A stretch of DNA of 64,000 nt from Nitrospira sp. (GTDB lineage: Bacteria; Nitrospirota; Nitrospiria; Nitrospirales; Nitrospiraceae), in assembly GCA_020846195.1 (NCBI GenBank), contig JADLEJ010000022.1:1-64000 (forward strand). The letters run 5' to 3'. Each line of letters begins with the position of its first letter. Position 1 is the stretch's first letter. The notes beneath the pieces are model-generated. The model had not been told where the DNA came from, searched no databases, and saw nothing but the letters and a program-made list of their open reading frames with translations. Below, one piece after another: positions 29,664 to 37,591 of this stretch. A program made the position numbers and the translations under genes.

Positions 29664-31526
29664 ATGAGCGGTCAAGCCCAGGTGGCGCTCGTCAACATGC
29701 CGTTCAGCTATTCGAAGTACCCCTCGATTCAGCTCGGGACTCTGTCGGCCCTGCTCAAGTCGAAAGGGGTTCCGGTCGACTGCCACCATTTGAATGTGCG
29801 GTTCGCCCACAAGATCGGCGTCCCGCTCTATGAAACGATCTGCGAGAAGCGCGCGCTTTTCGGCGAGTGGCTCTTTTCCTATCTCCTGTTTCGCGACAAT
29901 CCCAAGCGCGCGGAATACCCCCGGGTCTTTAAGCCGGTCTTCGAGCAAGTGGCGCAGGAGAGCGGGCAGCCGCTCTCTTTTTTTGAAGACATGGCGACGA
30001 GGACGGCGCCGCAGTTTTTGACGTGGGCGATGACGGCGATCGATTGGGGGCAGTACAAGCTCGTCGGGTTTACTTCGACATTCGATCAGAATGTGGCGAG
30101 CCTGACGCTGGCGAAGATGATCAAAGATCTGTATCCGGAAGTGAAGATCGTCTTCGGCGGAGCGAACTACGATGGCGAGATGGGGATGGAGTATTTCAGG
30201 GCCTTTTCCTTTATCGAGTATGTCGTCGTGGGCGAAGGAGAAGCGGTCGTTCCTGCCCTTGTGGGTCATATCTTAGAGGGCGGGTCTGACGCGGTTCCGA
30301 ACGGCGTGATTTTCCGAGAGCAGGATCGGATTCGATTTACGCCGAACCCGGCGCTGTTTACAGAGTTTGCCCAGACTGGCCCTCCGGATTACGACGATTA
30401 TTACCATCTGCTGGCCGAGCTTGGCGATGCGGCGCAGGGCCTGGACCGCATTCTTCTCTATGAAGGTTCGCGAGGTTGTTGGTGGGGGGAGAAGCACCAC
30501 TGTACGTTCTGCGGCCTGAATGCCCAGAGTATGAAGTTTCGCGCGAAAGCGCCCGATCAGGCCGCGCGCGAGATGACGGCGCTTTCCAGCCGGTATGACA
30601 CGACGCGGTTCAGATTGGTCGACAACATTATCGATATGAAGTACGTCGAGAGTCTGTTCGGCCAATTTGCCGCGGCGCATTGCGATCTCGATGTGTTCAT
30701 TGAAACCAAAAGCAATCTTCAGAAGAGTCAGATCCGCACGCTCGCAGTGGGGGGCGTGAAGTGCATGCAGCCTGGATTGGAAAGCCTCAGTCTATCGCAG
30801 CTTAAGGCGATGGATAAGGGTGTGACGCCCATGCAGAACATCTTGTGCCTGAAGTGGAGCAACTATTACCGCGTTGCGGTGTCCTGGAATATTCTGCTCG
30901 GATTCCCCGGTGAGACGAATGAGGATTATCGACGGCAGATCGAGTTGCTTCCGTCGCTTTTCCATTTGCAAGCGCCGGAAGCGACCGGGAAGTTCTGGCT
31001 GCAGCGGTTCAGCCCCTACTTTACGAAGCCGCATGAGTATGGCGTGCGGATTACGGGGCCGGGAATGGCCTATGAGTATGTTTATGATTCGACGCGCCTC
31101 GATCTGCTGAAAGTCGCGTACGATTTCGAGTACGAGCTCGATAACTGGCCGGTGGAGCCGCATCTCTATCAGAAATTGGTTGGGCTCGTGGAGGAATGGC
31201 AGCGACGGGCGCGCGGCAGCGACCGGCCATTTTTGTATTACTCCAAGGCGATGGACTATGTCACGGTCTACGATGGGCGGGATCCCCAGGCTCCGACGAG
31301 GCAGCGGTTCGATTGGCCTGCCGCGGGTATTATCGAGGCTTGCAATGAAGCGGCGAAGAGCAGGGGGCAGATTCGGATCGCGTTGCAAGAAGCGAAGCGT
31401 GAGGCCACGGCACTGTCCGATGATGAGCTGAATAATGCGCTAGGCGTTTTGACGAGCCGTCGTATTCTCTACGAAGAGCGGGATAAATATTTCACGCTCG
31501 CGATTCCTGAAAACCAATTTCTTTGA
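29664..31526 (+). CDS. B12-binding radical SAM protein of the RiPP-maturation (rSAM 'ocin' type) family
   Basis: VALVNMPFSYSKYPSIQLGTLSALLKSKG...; signature SRGCWWGEKHHCTFCGLN (C-x7-C-x2-C). Confidence 0.85.
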   Translation: MSGQAQVALVNMPFSYSKYPSIQLGTLSALLKSKGVPVDCHHLNVRFAHKIGVPLYETICEKRALFGEWLFSYLLFRDNPKRAEYPRVFKPVFEQVAQESGQPLSFFEDMATRTAPQFLTWAMTAIDWGQYKLVGFTSTFDQNVASLTLAKMIKDLYPEVKIVFGGANYDGEMGMEYFRAFSFIEYVVVGEGEAVVPALVGHILEGGSDAVPNGVIFREQDRIRFTPNPALFTEFAQTGPPDYDDYYHLLAELGDAAQGLDRILLYEGSRGCWWGEKHHCTFCGLNAQSMKFRAKAPDQAAREMTALSSRYDTTRFRLVDNIIDMKYVESLFGQFAAAHCDLDVFIETKSNLQKSQIRTLAVGGVKCMQPGLESLSLSQLKAMDKGVTPMQNILCLKWSNYYRVAVSWNILLGFPGETNEDYRRQIELLPSLFHLQAPEATGKFWLQRFSPYFTKPHEYGVRITGPGMAYEYVYDSTRLDLLKVAYDFEYELDNWPVEPHLYQKLVGLVEEWQRRARGSDRPFLYYSKAMDYVTVYDGRDPQAPTRQRFDWPAAGIIEACNEAAKSRGQIRIALQEAKREATALSDDELNNALGVLTSRRILYEERDKYFTLAIPENQFL

Positions 31527-31564
31527 GCCCGGCCGCTGGCTGTGTCAGCGATCGCCCAATCCCT

Positions 31565-31897
31565 CTACATCGACAACTTCTCGGCCACGTTTCGCATCTG
31601 CACGCCATGCACGAGCGATGCGCCTCCCCTAATCGCGCAAGCGACATGCACGGCTTCGGTCATTTCCTCAATATTCGATCCCTTCTCAAGCGACGCTTGC
31701 GTGTAGGCATCGATGCAATAGGGGCATTGCACGGCATGCGCGACGGCGAGGGCAATCAACGCCTTCTCCCGCTCCGTCAGGGCGCCCTCTGCGAATACCG
31801 CGCTGTAGTAGCCCATAAACTTGTCCCAGAGATCCTTATTGCCCTTGCCCATCTCGGAGAATTTACCCAGATCGTGCGCGTGATAATACGATTCCAT
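31565..31897 (-). CDS. AhpD/carboxymuconolactone decarboxylase-like protein (arsenosugar-associated peroxidase-like)
   Basis: ALAVAHAVQCPYCIDAYTQASLEKGSNIEEMTEAVHVACAIRGGASLVHG. Confidence 0.85.
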   Translation of the reverse strand: MESYYHAHDLGKFSEMGKGNKDLWDKFMGYYSAVFAEGALTEREKALIALAVAHAVQCPYCIDAYTQASLEKGSNIEEMTEAVHVACAIRGGASLVHGVQMRNVAEKLSM

Positions 31898-31966
31898 AGT
31901 TCAGCTCCTTTGGCTGCACGGGGAATGAGAAAGAGCGATGAAGGAAGCTGGCGTGCCGGTTCAGGG

Positions 31967-32251
31967 TCAGGCATGACCGGGAGGATCAGGCTCAACGCTC
32001 TGCAGAACTTCAGAAAAGCGAGTGCCGACAATATCGGTGACTTTGCCCATCAGATCGGTCACTTCTTTCCACTCTTCCGGAAGCAGATCTTGTTTTAATT
32101 GAGGGTGAATCGCCCATTGTGCATCGACTCGAGTTCCTTTTCGGCTCACGAGGACGCGCAAAAGCTCTACGTCCCAGGCAGCTTTCTCGCCTGGGTTCTC
32201 GCCTGCCGGGTGGTTGTTCATGGGACCTGATGGCGGTGTTGATGTTGCCAT
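31967..32251 (-). CDS. Hypothetical protein
   Basis: Open frame from MATSTPPSGPMNNH...; no family recognised. Confidence 0.45.
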   Translation of the reverse strand: MATSTPPSGPMNNHPAGENPGEKAAWDVELLRVLVSRKGTRVDAQWAIHPQLKQDLLPEEWKEVTDLMGKVTDIVGTRFSEVLQSVEPDPPGHA

Positions 32252-32362
32252 AGTGATGTGCTCCAGCAAAAGGGTTGCTCAATCTTAGCGTACGGATCGG
32301 CTGGCTGTATATGGGGGCGGCCTATTGGGGAAGGCGGCTAAATGAAGAAGCAGGAGGTCTAT

Positions 32363-33199
32363 TCATTGGGTCAATGGAGCCCTGTTGCCCAAGGATTCCT
32401 GAATCACCGCAATCATCGCATCATGGAGATGCGCATTACTTGCGACTAATTCTTGCTCGTAGAGCGAGTGGGAGCGGCCACCAAAATTTGTTACTTTTCC
32501 TCCGGCCTCTCGAAGGATCGTCACACCTGCTGCCATATCCCAGGGGTTGAGTTGTACTTCCCAAAATCCATCGAGTCGTCCTGCTGCGACATAACAGAGA
32601 TCGAGGGCTGCCGATCCTGTGCGGCGAAGCCCTTGGGCTCGAAGTGCAAAACGAGCAAAGTGGTCGAGGTTGTTATTCGAAGTTTCTCGAATGTTGTAAG
32701 CAAAGCCGGTGACGAAGAGGGCCTGATCTAACTGTGCGGTTTGAGAGACATGGATTGGCCGATCATTGATTCGCGCTCCACCGCCACGTGTGGCGCTGAA
32801 CAGTTCATCGCGAGTAGGATCGTACACAACACCAAGCACACACTGCCTCTTGTACTCAAGGCCAATGGATACGCAATATGTAGGAAAGCCATGGGCGAAA
32901 TTTGTAGTGCCGTCGAGTGGATCGATAATCCAGACATAAGGCGACTGACTCTGGCCAATGCGTCCTCGCTCTTCAGCGAGAAAGGCATGATCGGGAAAGC
33001 TGGCAAGAATCGCATCGATGACGCATTGCTCTGCGGCGTGATCTGCCTCGGTGACGAGATCGATGGCGCTCTTGTTTTCGACTCGGAAGCCGGTGCGCGC
33101 GTAATGCGAAAGAACCGTACCGGCCTGTTTTGCCGCATGAATGGCTGTTTCCAAGAGCAAGGGAAGAGGTGTTTCGGCAGGGGTGAATGGGGCAAGCAT
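32363..33199 (-). CDS. suhB: Inositol monophosphatase family protein
   Basis: DLVTEADHAAEQCVIDAI, WIIDPLDGTTNFAHGFP, NPWDMAAGVTILREAGGKVTNF. Confidence 0.92.
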   Translation of the reverse strand: MLAPFTPAETPLPLLLETAIHAAKQAGTVLSHYARTGFRVENKSAIDLVTEADHAAEQCVIDAILASFPDHAFLAEERGRIGQSQSPYVWIIDPLDGTTNFAHGFPTYCVSIGLEYKRQCVLGVVYDPTRDELFSATRGGGARINDRPIHVSQTAQLDQALFVTGFAYNIRETSNNNLDHFARFALRAQGLRRTGSAALDLCYVAAGRLDGFWEVQLNPWDMAAGVTILREAGGKVTNFGGRSHSLYEQELVASNAHLHDAMIAVIQESLGNRAPLTQ

Positions 33200-33327
33200 G
33201 GCGAATCATAGCACAGGGCCGCAGGGGGACGACCCGTCTATGTTCAATCTTCTTATTTAGAAATGGCCGGATATTTTTATAGATCAAGCTACGTGATAGC
33301 CATAGTATTTTATTATGCTGATGACGC

Positions 33328-33368
33328 TTGACGGCTCTTGCATGCAATGCTATAAAGCAAGCATGCTT
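33328..33368 (+). promoter_or_regulatory. Sigma-70 promoter with two embedded GCATGC-core palindromes
   Basis: TTGACG (33328-33333)-N17-TATAAA (33351-33356); TTGCATGCAA (33338-33347) and AAGCATGCTT (33359-33368), centres 21 bp apart. Confidence 0.7.
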
Positions 33369-33382
33369 AGTTTGAGGGCGAT

Positions 33383-33895
33383 GTGGAAGAATTAACCGAT
33401 ATTCTTGTAGGGCTTGGCCAGCGAATTCATGCTTACAAGAATAGATTTCAGGAACTTGAGAAAAAAAAGCGTCGACTTGACGATGAGATTGCAACGATCA
33501 AGAAGTATCTCGAGCTTGCTGAGACGCTCTATCGAGTAGAAGCGGACAAGGCAAAGCTTGCCAGCCTCTCCAGTCAAATTATCCCCGATGATAATAAGGG
33601 TGTACGGACTCTTCCGGTGATGGACGTCACGGATCAATCGCGCGAAATTCTTTTAGGTCGTAGCAAGTACGTCGGAAAGAGTGTTCCCGAGGCGACGTAT
33701 GAAATCTTGCGCGAGTCCCACCGTCCTATGCATGCAAAGGAATTGCTGCAACGGCTTGCAGAAGGCGGGTTGCAGATCAAAGGAAAAACGCCGCTGACCT
33801 CTGTGGCGACGTCGCTGAAGCGGGACAAGCGATTTAGAAAAGTCGGTCCGAATACATTTGAAGCACTTGAAGACGTGTTAGTTCAAGCGGTGTAG
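33383..33895 (+). CDS. Coiled-coil + HARE-HTH (winged helix) domain protein
   Basis: GTG start; N-terminal coiled coil (ELEKKKRRLDDEIATIKKYLELAETLY); C-terminal SVPEATYEILRESHRPMHAKELLQRLAEGGLQIKGKTPLTSVATSLKRDKRFRKVGPNTF. Confidence 0.75.
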   Translation: MEELTDILVGLGQRIHAYKNRFQELEKKKRRLDDEIATIKKYLELAETLYRVEADKAKLASLSSQIIPDDNKGVRTLPVMDVTDQSREILLGRSKYVGKSVPEATYEILRESHRPMHAKELLQRLAEGGLQIKGKTPLTSVATSLKRDKRFRKVGPNTFEALEDVLVQAV

Positions 33896-33932
33896 GTTGT
33901 CGTATTCCTTTAAAGGAAGGGGGGTGAGACTC

Positions 33933-33974
33933 TTGGCAACGAAGAAAGCAGCAGCAAAGAAAAAGAAGAAGTAG
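33933..33974 (+). CDS. 13-codon Lys/Ala-rich micro-ORF MATKKAAAKKKKK
   Basis: TTG start, SD-like AAGGGGGGTGA ~8 nt upstream, directly followed by a strong terminator hairpin. Confidence 0.5.
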   Translation: MATKKAAAKKKKK

Positions 33975-33990
33975 CCCGCCGAGTACGACT

Positions 33991-34023
33991 CGCCGAGGGT
34001 GAGGCCACTCACTCTCGGCGTTT
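33991..34023 (+). terminator. Intrinsic terminator-like hairpin
   Basis: CGCCGAGGGTGAG-GCCA-CTCACTCTCGGCG (13 bp, one G-U) followed by TTT. Confidence 0.75.
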
Positions 34024-34107
34024 ACTCACGATTGCGCCTATGAAGGCGCAGCAACCTGCGCCCCCAATTTTTCGTGGGGTGAAGCCAAACCAAATATAGA
34101 TGAGTAG

Positions 34108-35037
34108 TTATGAGGCCTGAAGCGCGACAGCTGGCTGTAGGCGGCTGCTCACAGGCGACTTTCTTGATTCAGCGGAAGCGGATTCCGTATTGAGTAGGAT
34201 CCACTTATCGGACTGCTCCAAGATTTGCTCGACAAGGCGGGTGTGGAGCGCATGTCCAGATCGTTCGGCGATGAGGTGGCCGATAAAAGGCATGCCAAGA
34301 AGTGAGAAGTCGCCAACCAGATCCAGGACTTTGTGGCGGACGAATTCATTTGAAAACCGAAGACCTGATTCATTCATGATTCCGGTCTCTGAGAGAACCA
34401 CGGTATTTTCAAGGCTTCCGCCTTGCCCGAGACCGCGCGCCCACAGAGCCTGCACTTCATGCATGAATCCAAATGTGCGGGCTTCTGCAATATCGTGTTC
34501 AAAGGTATGCGCGGAGCAATCGTGAGTATAGACTTGCGTCTTGATCATCGGATGATTGTAGTGGATGGTATACGTAATTTTCGGCGTCGAAGACGGTTCA
34601 ATACGCACGGACTTTTGGCCGTCGCGTACTTCAATCGGCGCCATGATTTTCAAATAGGGTTGGCGGCGGGATTGCGACGCCAGCCCGGCCGATTGGATCA
34701 ATCGGACAAACGGTGCGGCGCTTCCGTCCATGACGGGGATTTCACCGGCGGTCACGTCGATGTAGACATTGTCGACGCCAAGCCCAGACAGGGCGGCCAG
34801 CACATGTTCAATCGTTTTGACCTGGAATCCATTGCCGTTGATTGCAGTGCATAGCTCGGTTGGCACCAAGTGCTCGATAGATGCAGGGAGGGAGGCTCCT
34901 GACTTTCCGTTCCGATTCACGAAGACGACCCCTGTATTCACCGGCGCTGGTCTGAGCGTAATGGTCGTTGGCTGGCCCGAGTGGAGCCCAATGCCAGAGC
35001 AGGTAATCGGAGCGGCCAGAGTTTGCTGATTCCTCAC
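34108..35037 (-). CDS. lpxC: UDP-3-O-acyl-N-acetylglucosamine deacetylase
   Basis: TLAAPITCSGIGLHSGQPTTITLRPAP...HKVLDLVGDFSLLGMPFIGHLIAERSGHALH; GTG start with GGAGG SD gives VRNQQTLAAP (ORF track start at 35055 is upstream). Confidence 0.95.
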   Translation of the reverse strand: MRNQQTLAAPITCSGIGLHSGQPTTITLRPAPVNTGVVFVNRNGKSGASLPASIEHLVPTELCTAINGNGFQVKTIEHVLAALSGLGVDNVYIDVTAGEIPVMDGSAAPFVRLIQSAGLASQSRRQPYLKIMAPIEVRDGQKSVRIEPSSTPKITYTIHYNHPMIKTQVYTHDCSAHTFEHDIAEARTFGFMHEVQALWARGLGQGGSLENTVVLSETGIMNESGLRFSNEFVRHKVLDLVGDFSLLGMPFIGHLIAERSGHALHTRLVEQILEQSDKWILLNTESASAESRKSPVSSRLQPAVALQAS

Positions 35038-35072
35038 GAGAGCCTCCAAGTTCAAGTGACAGTCAGCTATAA

Positions 35073-35088
35073 AGCAAAACTCTTGCCA
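35073..35088 (-). promoter_or_regulatory. Sigma-54-type promoter upstream of lpxC
   Basis: Reverse strand TGGCAAG-AGTT-TTGCT: GG and GC separated by exactly 10 nt, one mismatch to TGGCACG-N4-TTGCW. Confidence 0.6.
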
Positions 35089-35125
35089 TTTGCATTTATT
35101 TGCAAGTAGCTAATATATTTATGCA

Positions 35126-35175
35126 AAAATTCAATTGGTGAATTTTCACAGTGTTGTAAAAAAAATACAACTGTG
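35126..35175. promoter_or_regulatory. Two inverted repeats upstream of lpxC
   Basis: AAAATTCA-N5-TGAATTTT (35126-35146, perfect) and GTTGTA-N7-TACAAC (35153-35171) flanked by CACA/TGTG. Confidence 0.5.
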
Positions 35176-35216
35176 GATTAATAAAGTTTATTTTAGATCG
35201 ATGGATTTGCGATCAT

Positions 35217-35888
35217 TCAAGGCCGTGGGTCTAGCTCAATTAATCCTTTTCTGATCGCAAGGATGGCAGCCTGGGTTCGATCATAGACCTGTAGTTTATG
35301 GAAAATGTTACGCACATGGTTTTTTACGGTCTTTTCACTCAAGTCCAATGCGTTGGCGATCTCTTTATTGGTTTTCCCATCGGCGACCAATCGGAGCACG
35401 GTGATTTCTCGTTCGGTGAGGTCATGCTCCACCCACCCTGGCTTTTTACCCTTCTTTTGAGCCATGAGCGAAAATTCCGCGAGGATCTTGCTAGCGACGG
35501 ATGGATGAATCAATGATTCGCCTCGGTATATGGCTCGAATCGCTGCGACAATTTGTGAAGACTCGGAGTCTTTCAGCAGGTATCCGGTCGCGCCGGCTCG
35601 AACGAGATCGAAAATGTACTGCTGCTCCTCATACATCGTCAGCGCGACAATCCCGATGTGCGGGAATTCGCGTTTGATTTGCCTGGTGGCTTCGACGCCG
35701 CCCATGCGAGGCATGCTCACGTCCATGAGAATGACATCGGGGACGAGCGCATTGGCTTTTTCGACAGCTTCCATTCCGTCTTGCGCTTCACCGACGATAT
35801 GCAGATCCTCCTTGGTTTTGAGAATGGCCGCGAGCCCTTCTCGAACGACGCGGTGGTCGTCGGCAATGAGGACCTTAATCTTGTCCAT
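35217..35888 (-). CDS. NarL/FixJ-family response regulator
   Basis: IKVLIADDHRVVREGLAAIL receiver; LTEREITVLRLVADGKTNKEIANALDLSEKTVKNHVRNIFHKL HTH. Confidence 0.95.
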   Translation of the reverse strand: MDKIKVLIADDHRVVREGLAAILKTKEDLHIVGEAQDGMEAVEKANALVPDVILMDVSMPRMGGVEATRQIKREFPHIGIVALTMYEEQQYIFDLVRAGATGYLLKDSESSQIVAAIRAIYRGESLIHPSVASKILAEFSLMAQKKGKKPGWVEHDLTEREITVLRLVADGKTNKEIANALDLSEKTVKNHVRNIFHKLQVYDRTQAAILAIRKGLIELDPRP

Positions 35889-36984
35889 GTTCGCTCGTCT
35901 CCTTGTTTATGAGGGGGACTTCGACGGTGATCGTCGTGCCCCGCCCCTGCTTGGAATCGATATGCCCCTCGCCGCCGACAAGTTTCGCCCGTTCAATAAT
36001 GCCGCGAATACCGAAATGATCCCACTTGTCGGGGTCGCGCAGAACGGCATCCATGTCGAAGCCGATGCCGTTATCTGAAATGGTCACGCGCAGCATTTCG
36101 AGATTGATCTCCAGCTGGATCGACACACGGCCGGCCTTGGCATGTTTCTGGACGTTGCTCAAGGCTTCCTGAATAATCCGAAACAAGAAAATTTTGGTGC
36201 GGGGAAAGAGAATCTGTTCGTCCCCGGTCACGGTGAAACGCGCTTTAATGCGCGCCTGAGTCTCGTAGGACTTGAGATAGTTGGTCAGCGCGGGAATCAG
36301 CTCCATTTTGTCGTAATGGAGCGGGCGCAAGTTGAAGATGACCTGACGAGCTTCTTGAATGGCCAGTTTCAGCTGCGCCTTGCTTTCTTTGAGCGTGACG
36401 AGGCTTGCCTTGGGATCCTTGCGTACGAGTTGCTGGCATAAGTCGAGCTTAAAATTGACGCCAGCGAGACTCTGGACCAAGCCATCATGGATTTCGCAAG
36501 CGATGCGCGTTCGCTCTTCGGTGACCGCCGCGCCGGTTTCCTTGACATAGAGCCGGTAGAGCGACTGATATTTATTGAGCGTGCTTTCGATTTCCGCGGT
36601 TGCGCGGATGCGCGCGCCGATGAGCTCCCACATGAACTTCGCGCTGGCCCCGCCGATGATCGTGACGCCCATTCGGTGAAAGTCTTGCAGGAACTGCCAG
36701 ACCTCGGCATCACCGGATACGTCGATCACGAGGTCGACCCGTTCCATCGCTAGAAGTTTGCGATAGTCCCGCGTGACAGGGATCTGAAGCTGCTTCGCGA
36801 GTGTGACGCCGGGAGCTTGCGCGTTGACTTCGGCGATTCCTACGATTTGGACCAGCGGGTCATTCGCAAAGATTTCTATGAGCGCGGTTCCCCCGCGCCC
36901 GGCGCCGATGATTGCGACATTGGTCGCGCCGACCTTTGACGACTTGCGGTGGATTTTTGTGGAGCCGGCTTTCGCGGTGGCCAT
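35875..36984 (-). CDS. NarX/DesK-type sensor kinase with N-terminal Rossmann-like domain
   Basis: NVAIIGAGRGGTALIEIFANDPLVQIVGIAEVN...VDLVIDVSG; HisKA_3 (ERTRIACEIHDGLVQSLAGV) and HATPase (DNGIGFD, GIRGIIERAKLVGG). Confidence 0.88.
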   Translation of the reverse strand: MATAKAGSTKIHRKSSKVGATNVAIIGAGRGGTALIEIFANDPLVQIVGIAEVNAQAPGVTLAKQLQIPVTRDYRKLLAMERVDLVIDVSGDAEVWQFLQDFHRMGVTIIGGASAKFMWELIGARIRATAEIESTLNKYQSLYRLYVKETGAAVTEERTRIACEIHDGLVQSLAGVNFKLDLCQQLVRKDPKASLVTLKESKAQLKLAIQEARQVIFNLRPLHYDKMELIPALTNYLKSYETQARIKARFTVTGDEQILFPRTKIFLFRIIQEALSNVQKHAKAGRVSIQLEINLEMLRVTISDNGIGFDMDAVLRDPDKWDHFGIRGIIERAKLVGGEGHIDSKQGRGTTITVEVPLINKETSEHGQD

Positions 36985-37096
36985 GCGTCTCCAAACCTGA
37001 CCCGGTTGATATGTTACGATTGCTTGCCAGGCTGAAACATTGGGCGAGAGCGCAGAAGAAGCGAGAGGCCGGTGAGAGGGCTAGGATGAGCTGCTG

Positions 37097-37561
37097 TCAC
37101 CGTTCCCGACGCTGTTGAGCCAGGGACTTGAGTTCGTCCATGAACTGATCGATGTCCTTGAATTCGCGATAGACCGACGCGAACCGGACATAGGCGACCT
37201 GATCGAGTTGGTGCAACTCCTTCATGACTTCTTCGCCGGCAATCCGACTTTCAATTTCACTCTCGCCCATTTCTTGGATGCGTTTTTCAATCCGGTCTGT
37301 GACGGCCTCAATCGTTGCCGTGCTAATCGGGCGCTTTTCACAGGCTTTCTTGAGCCCGGACAGGATTTTCGTGCGGTCGAAGGATTCGCGCCGGCCATCT
37401 TTCTTGACGACCACCGGAAGAATTTCTTCAACTCGCTCGTAGGTGGTGTAGCGGCGCTTGCAGCCGAGGCACTCGCGGCGCCGACGAATGACCTCGCCTT
37501 CTTTCGCCATGCGCGAGTCCACTACCTTGTCTTCGAGCTCGTCGCAGAACGGACATTTCAC
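37097..37561 (-). CDS. nrdR: Transcriptional repressor NrdR
   Basis: [45 protein letters not shown] + ATP-cone. Confidence 0.96.
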   Translation of the reverse strand: MKCPFCDELEDKVVDSRMAKEGEVIRRRRECLGCKRRYTTYERVEEILPVVVKKDGRRESFDRTKILSGLKKACEKRPISTATIEAVTDRIEKRIQEMGESEIESRIAGEEVMKELHQLDQVAYVRFASVYREFKDIDQFMDELKSLAQQRRER

Positions 37562-37591
37562 TGGTGGCGACTCCGCCCCGGTACGTGTGGG

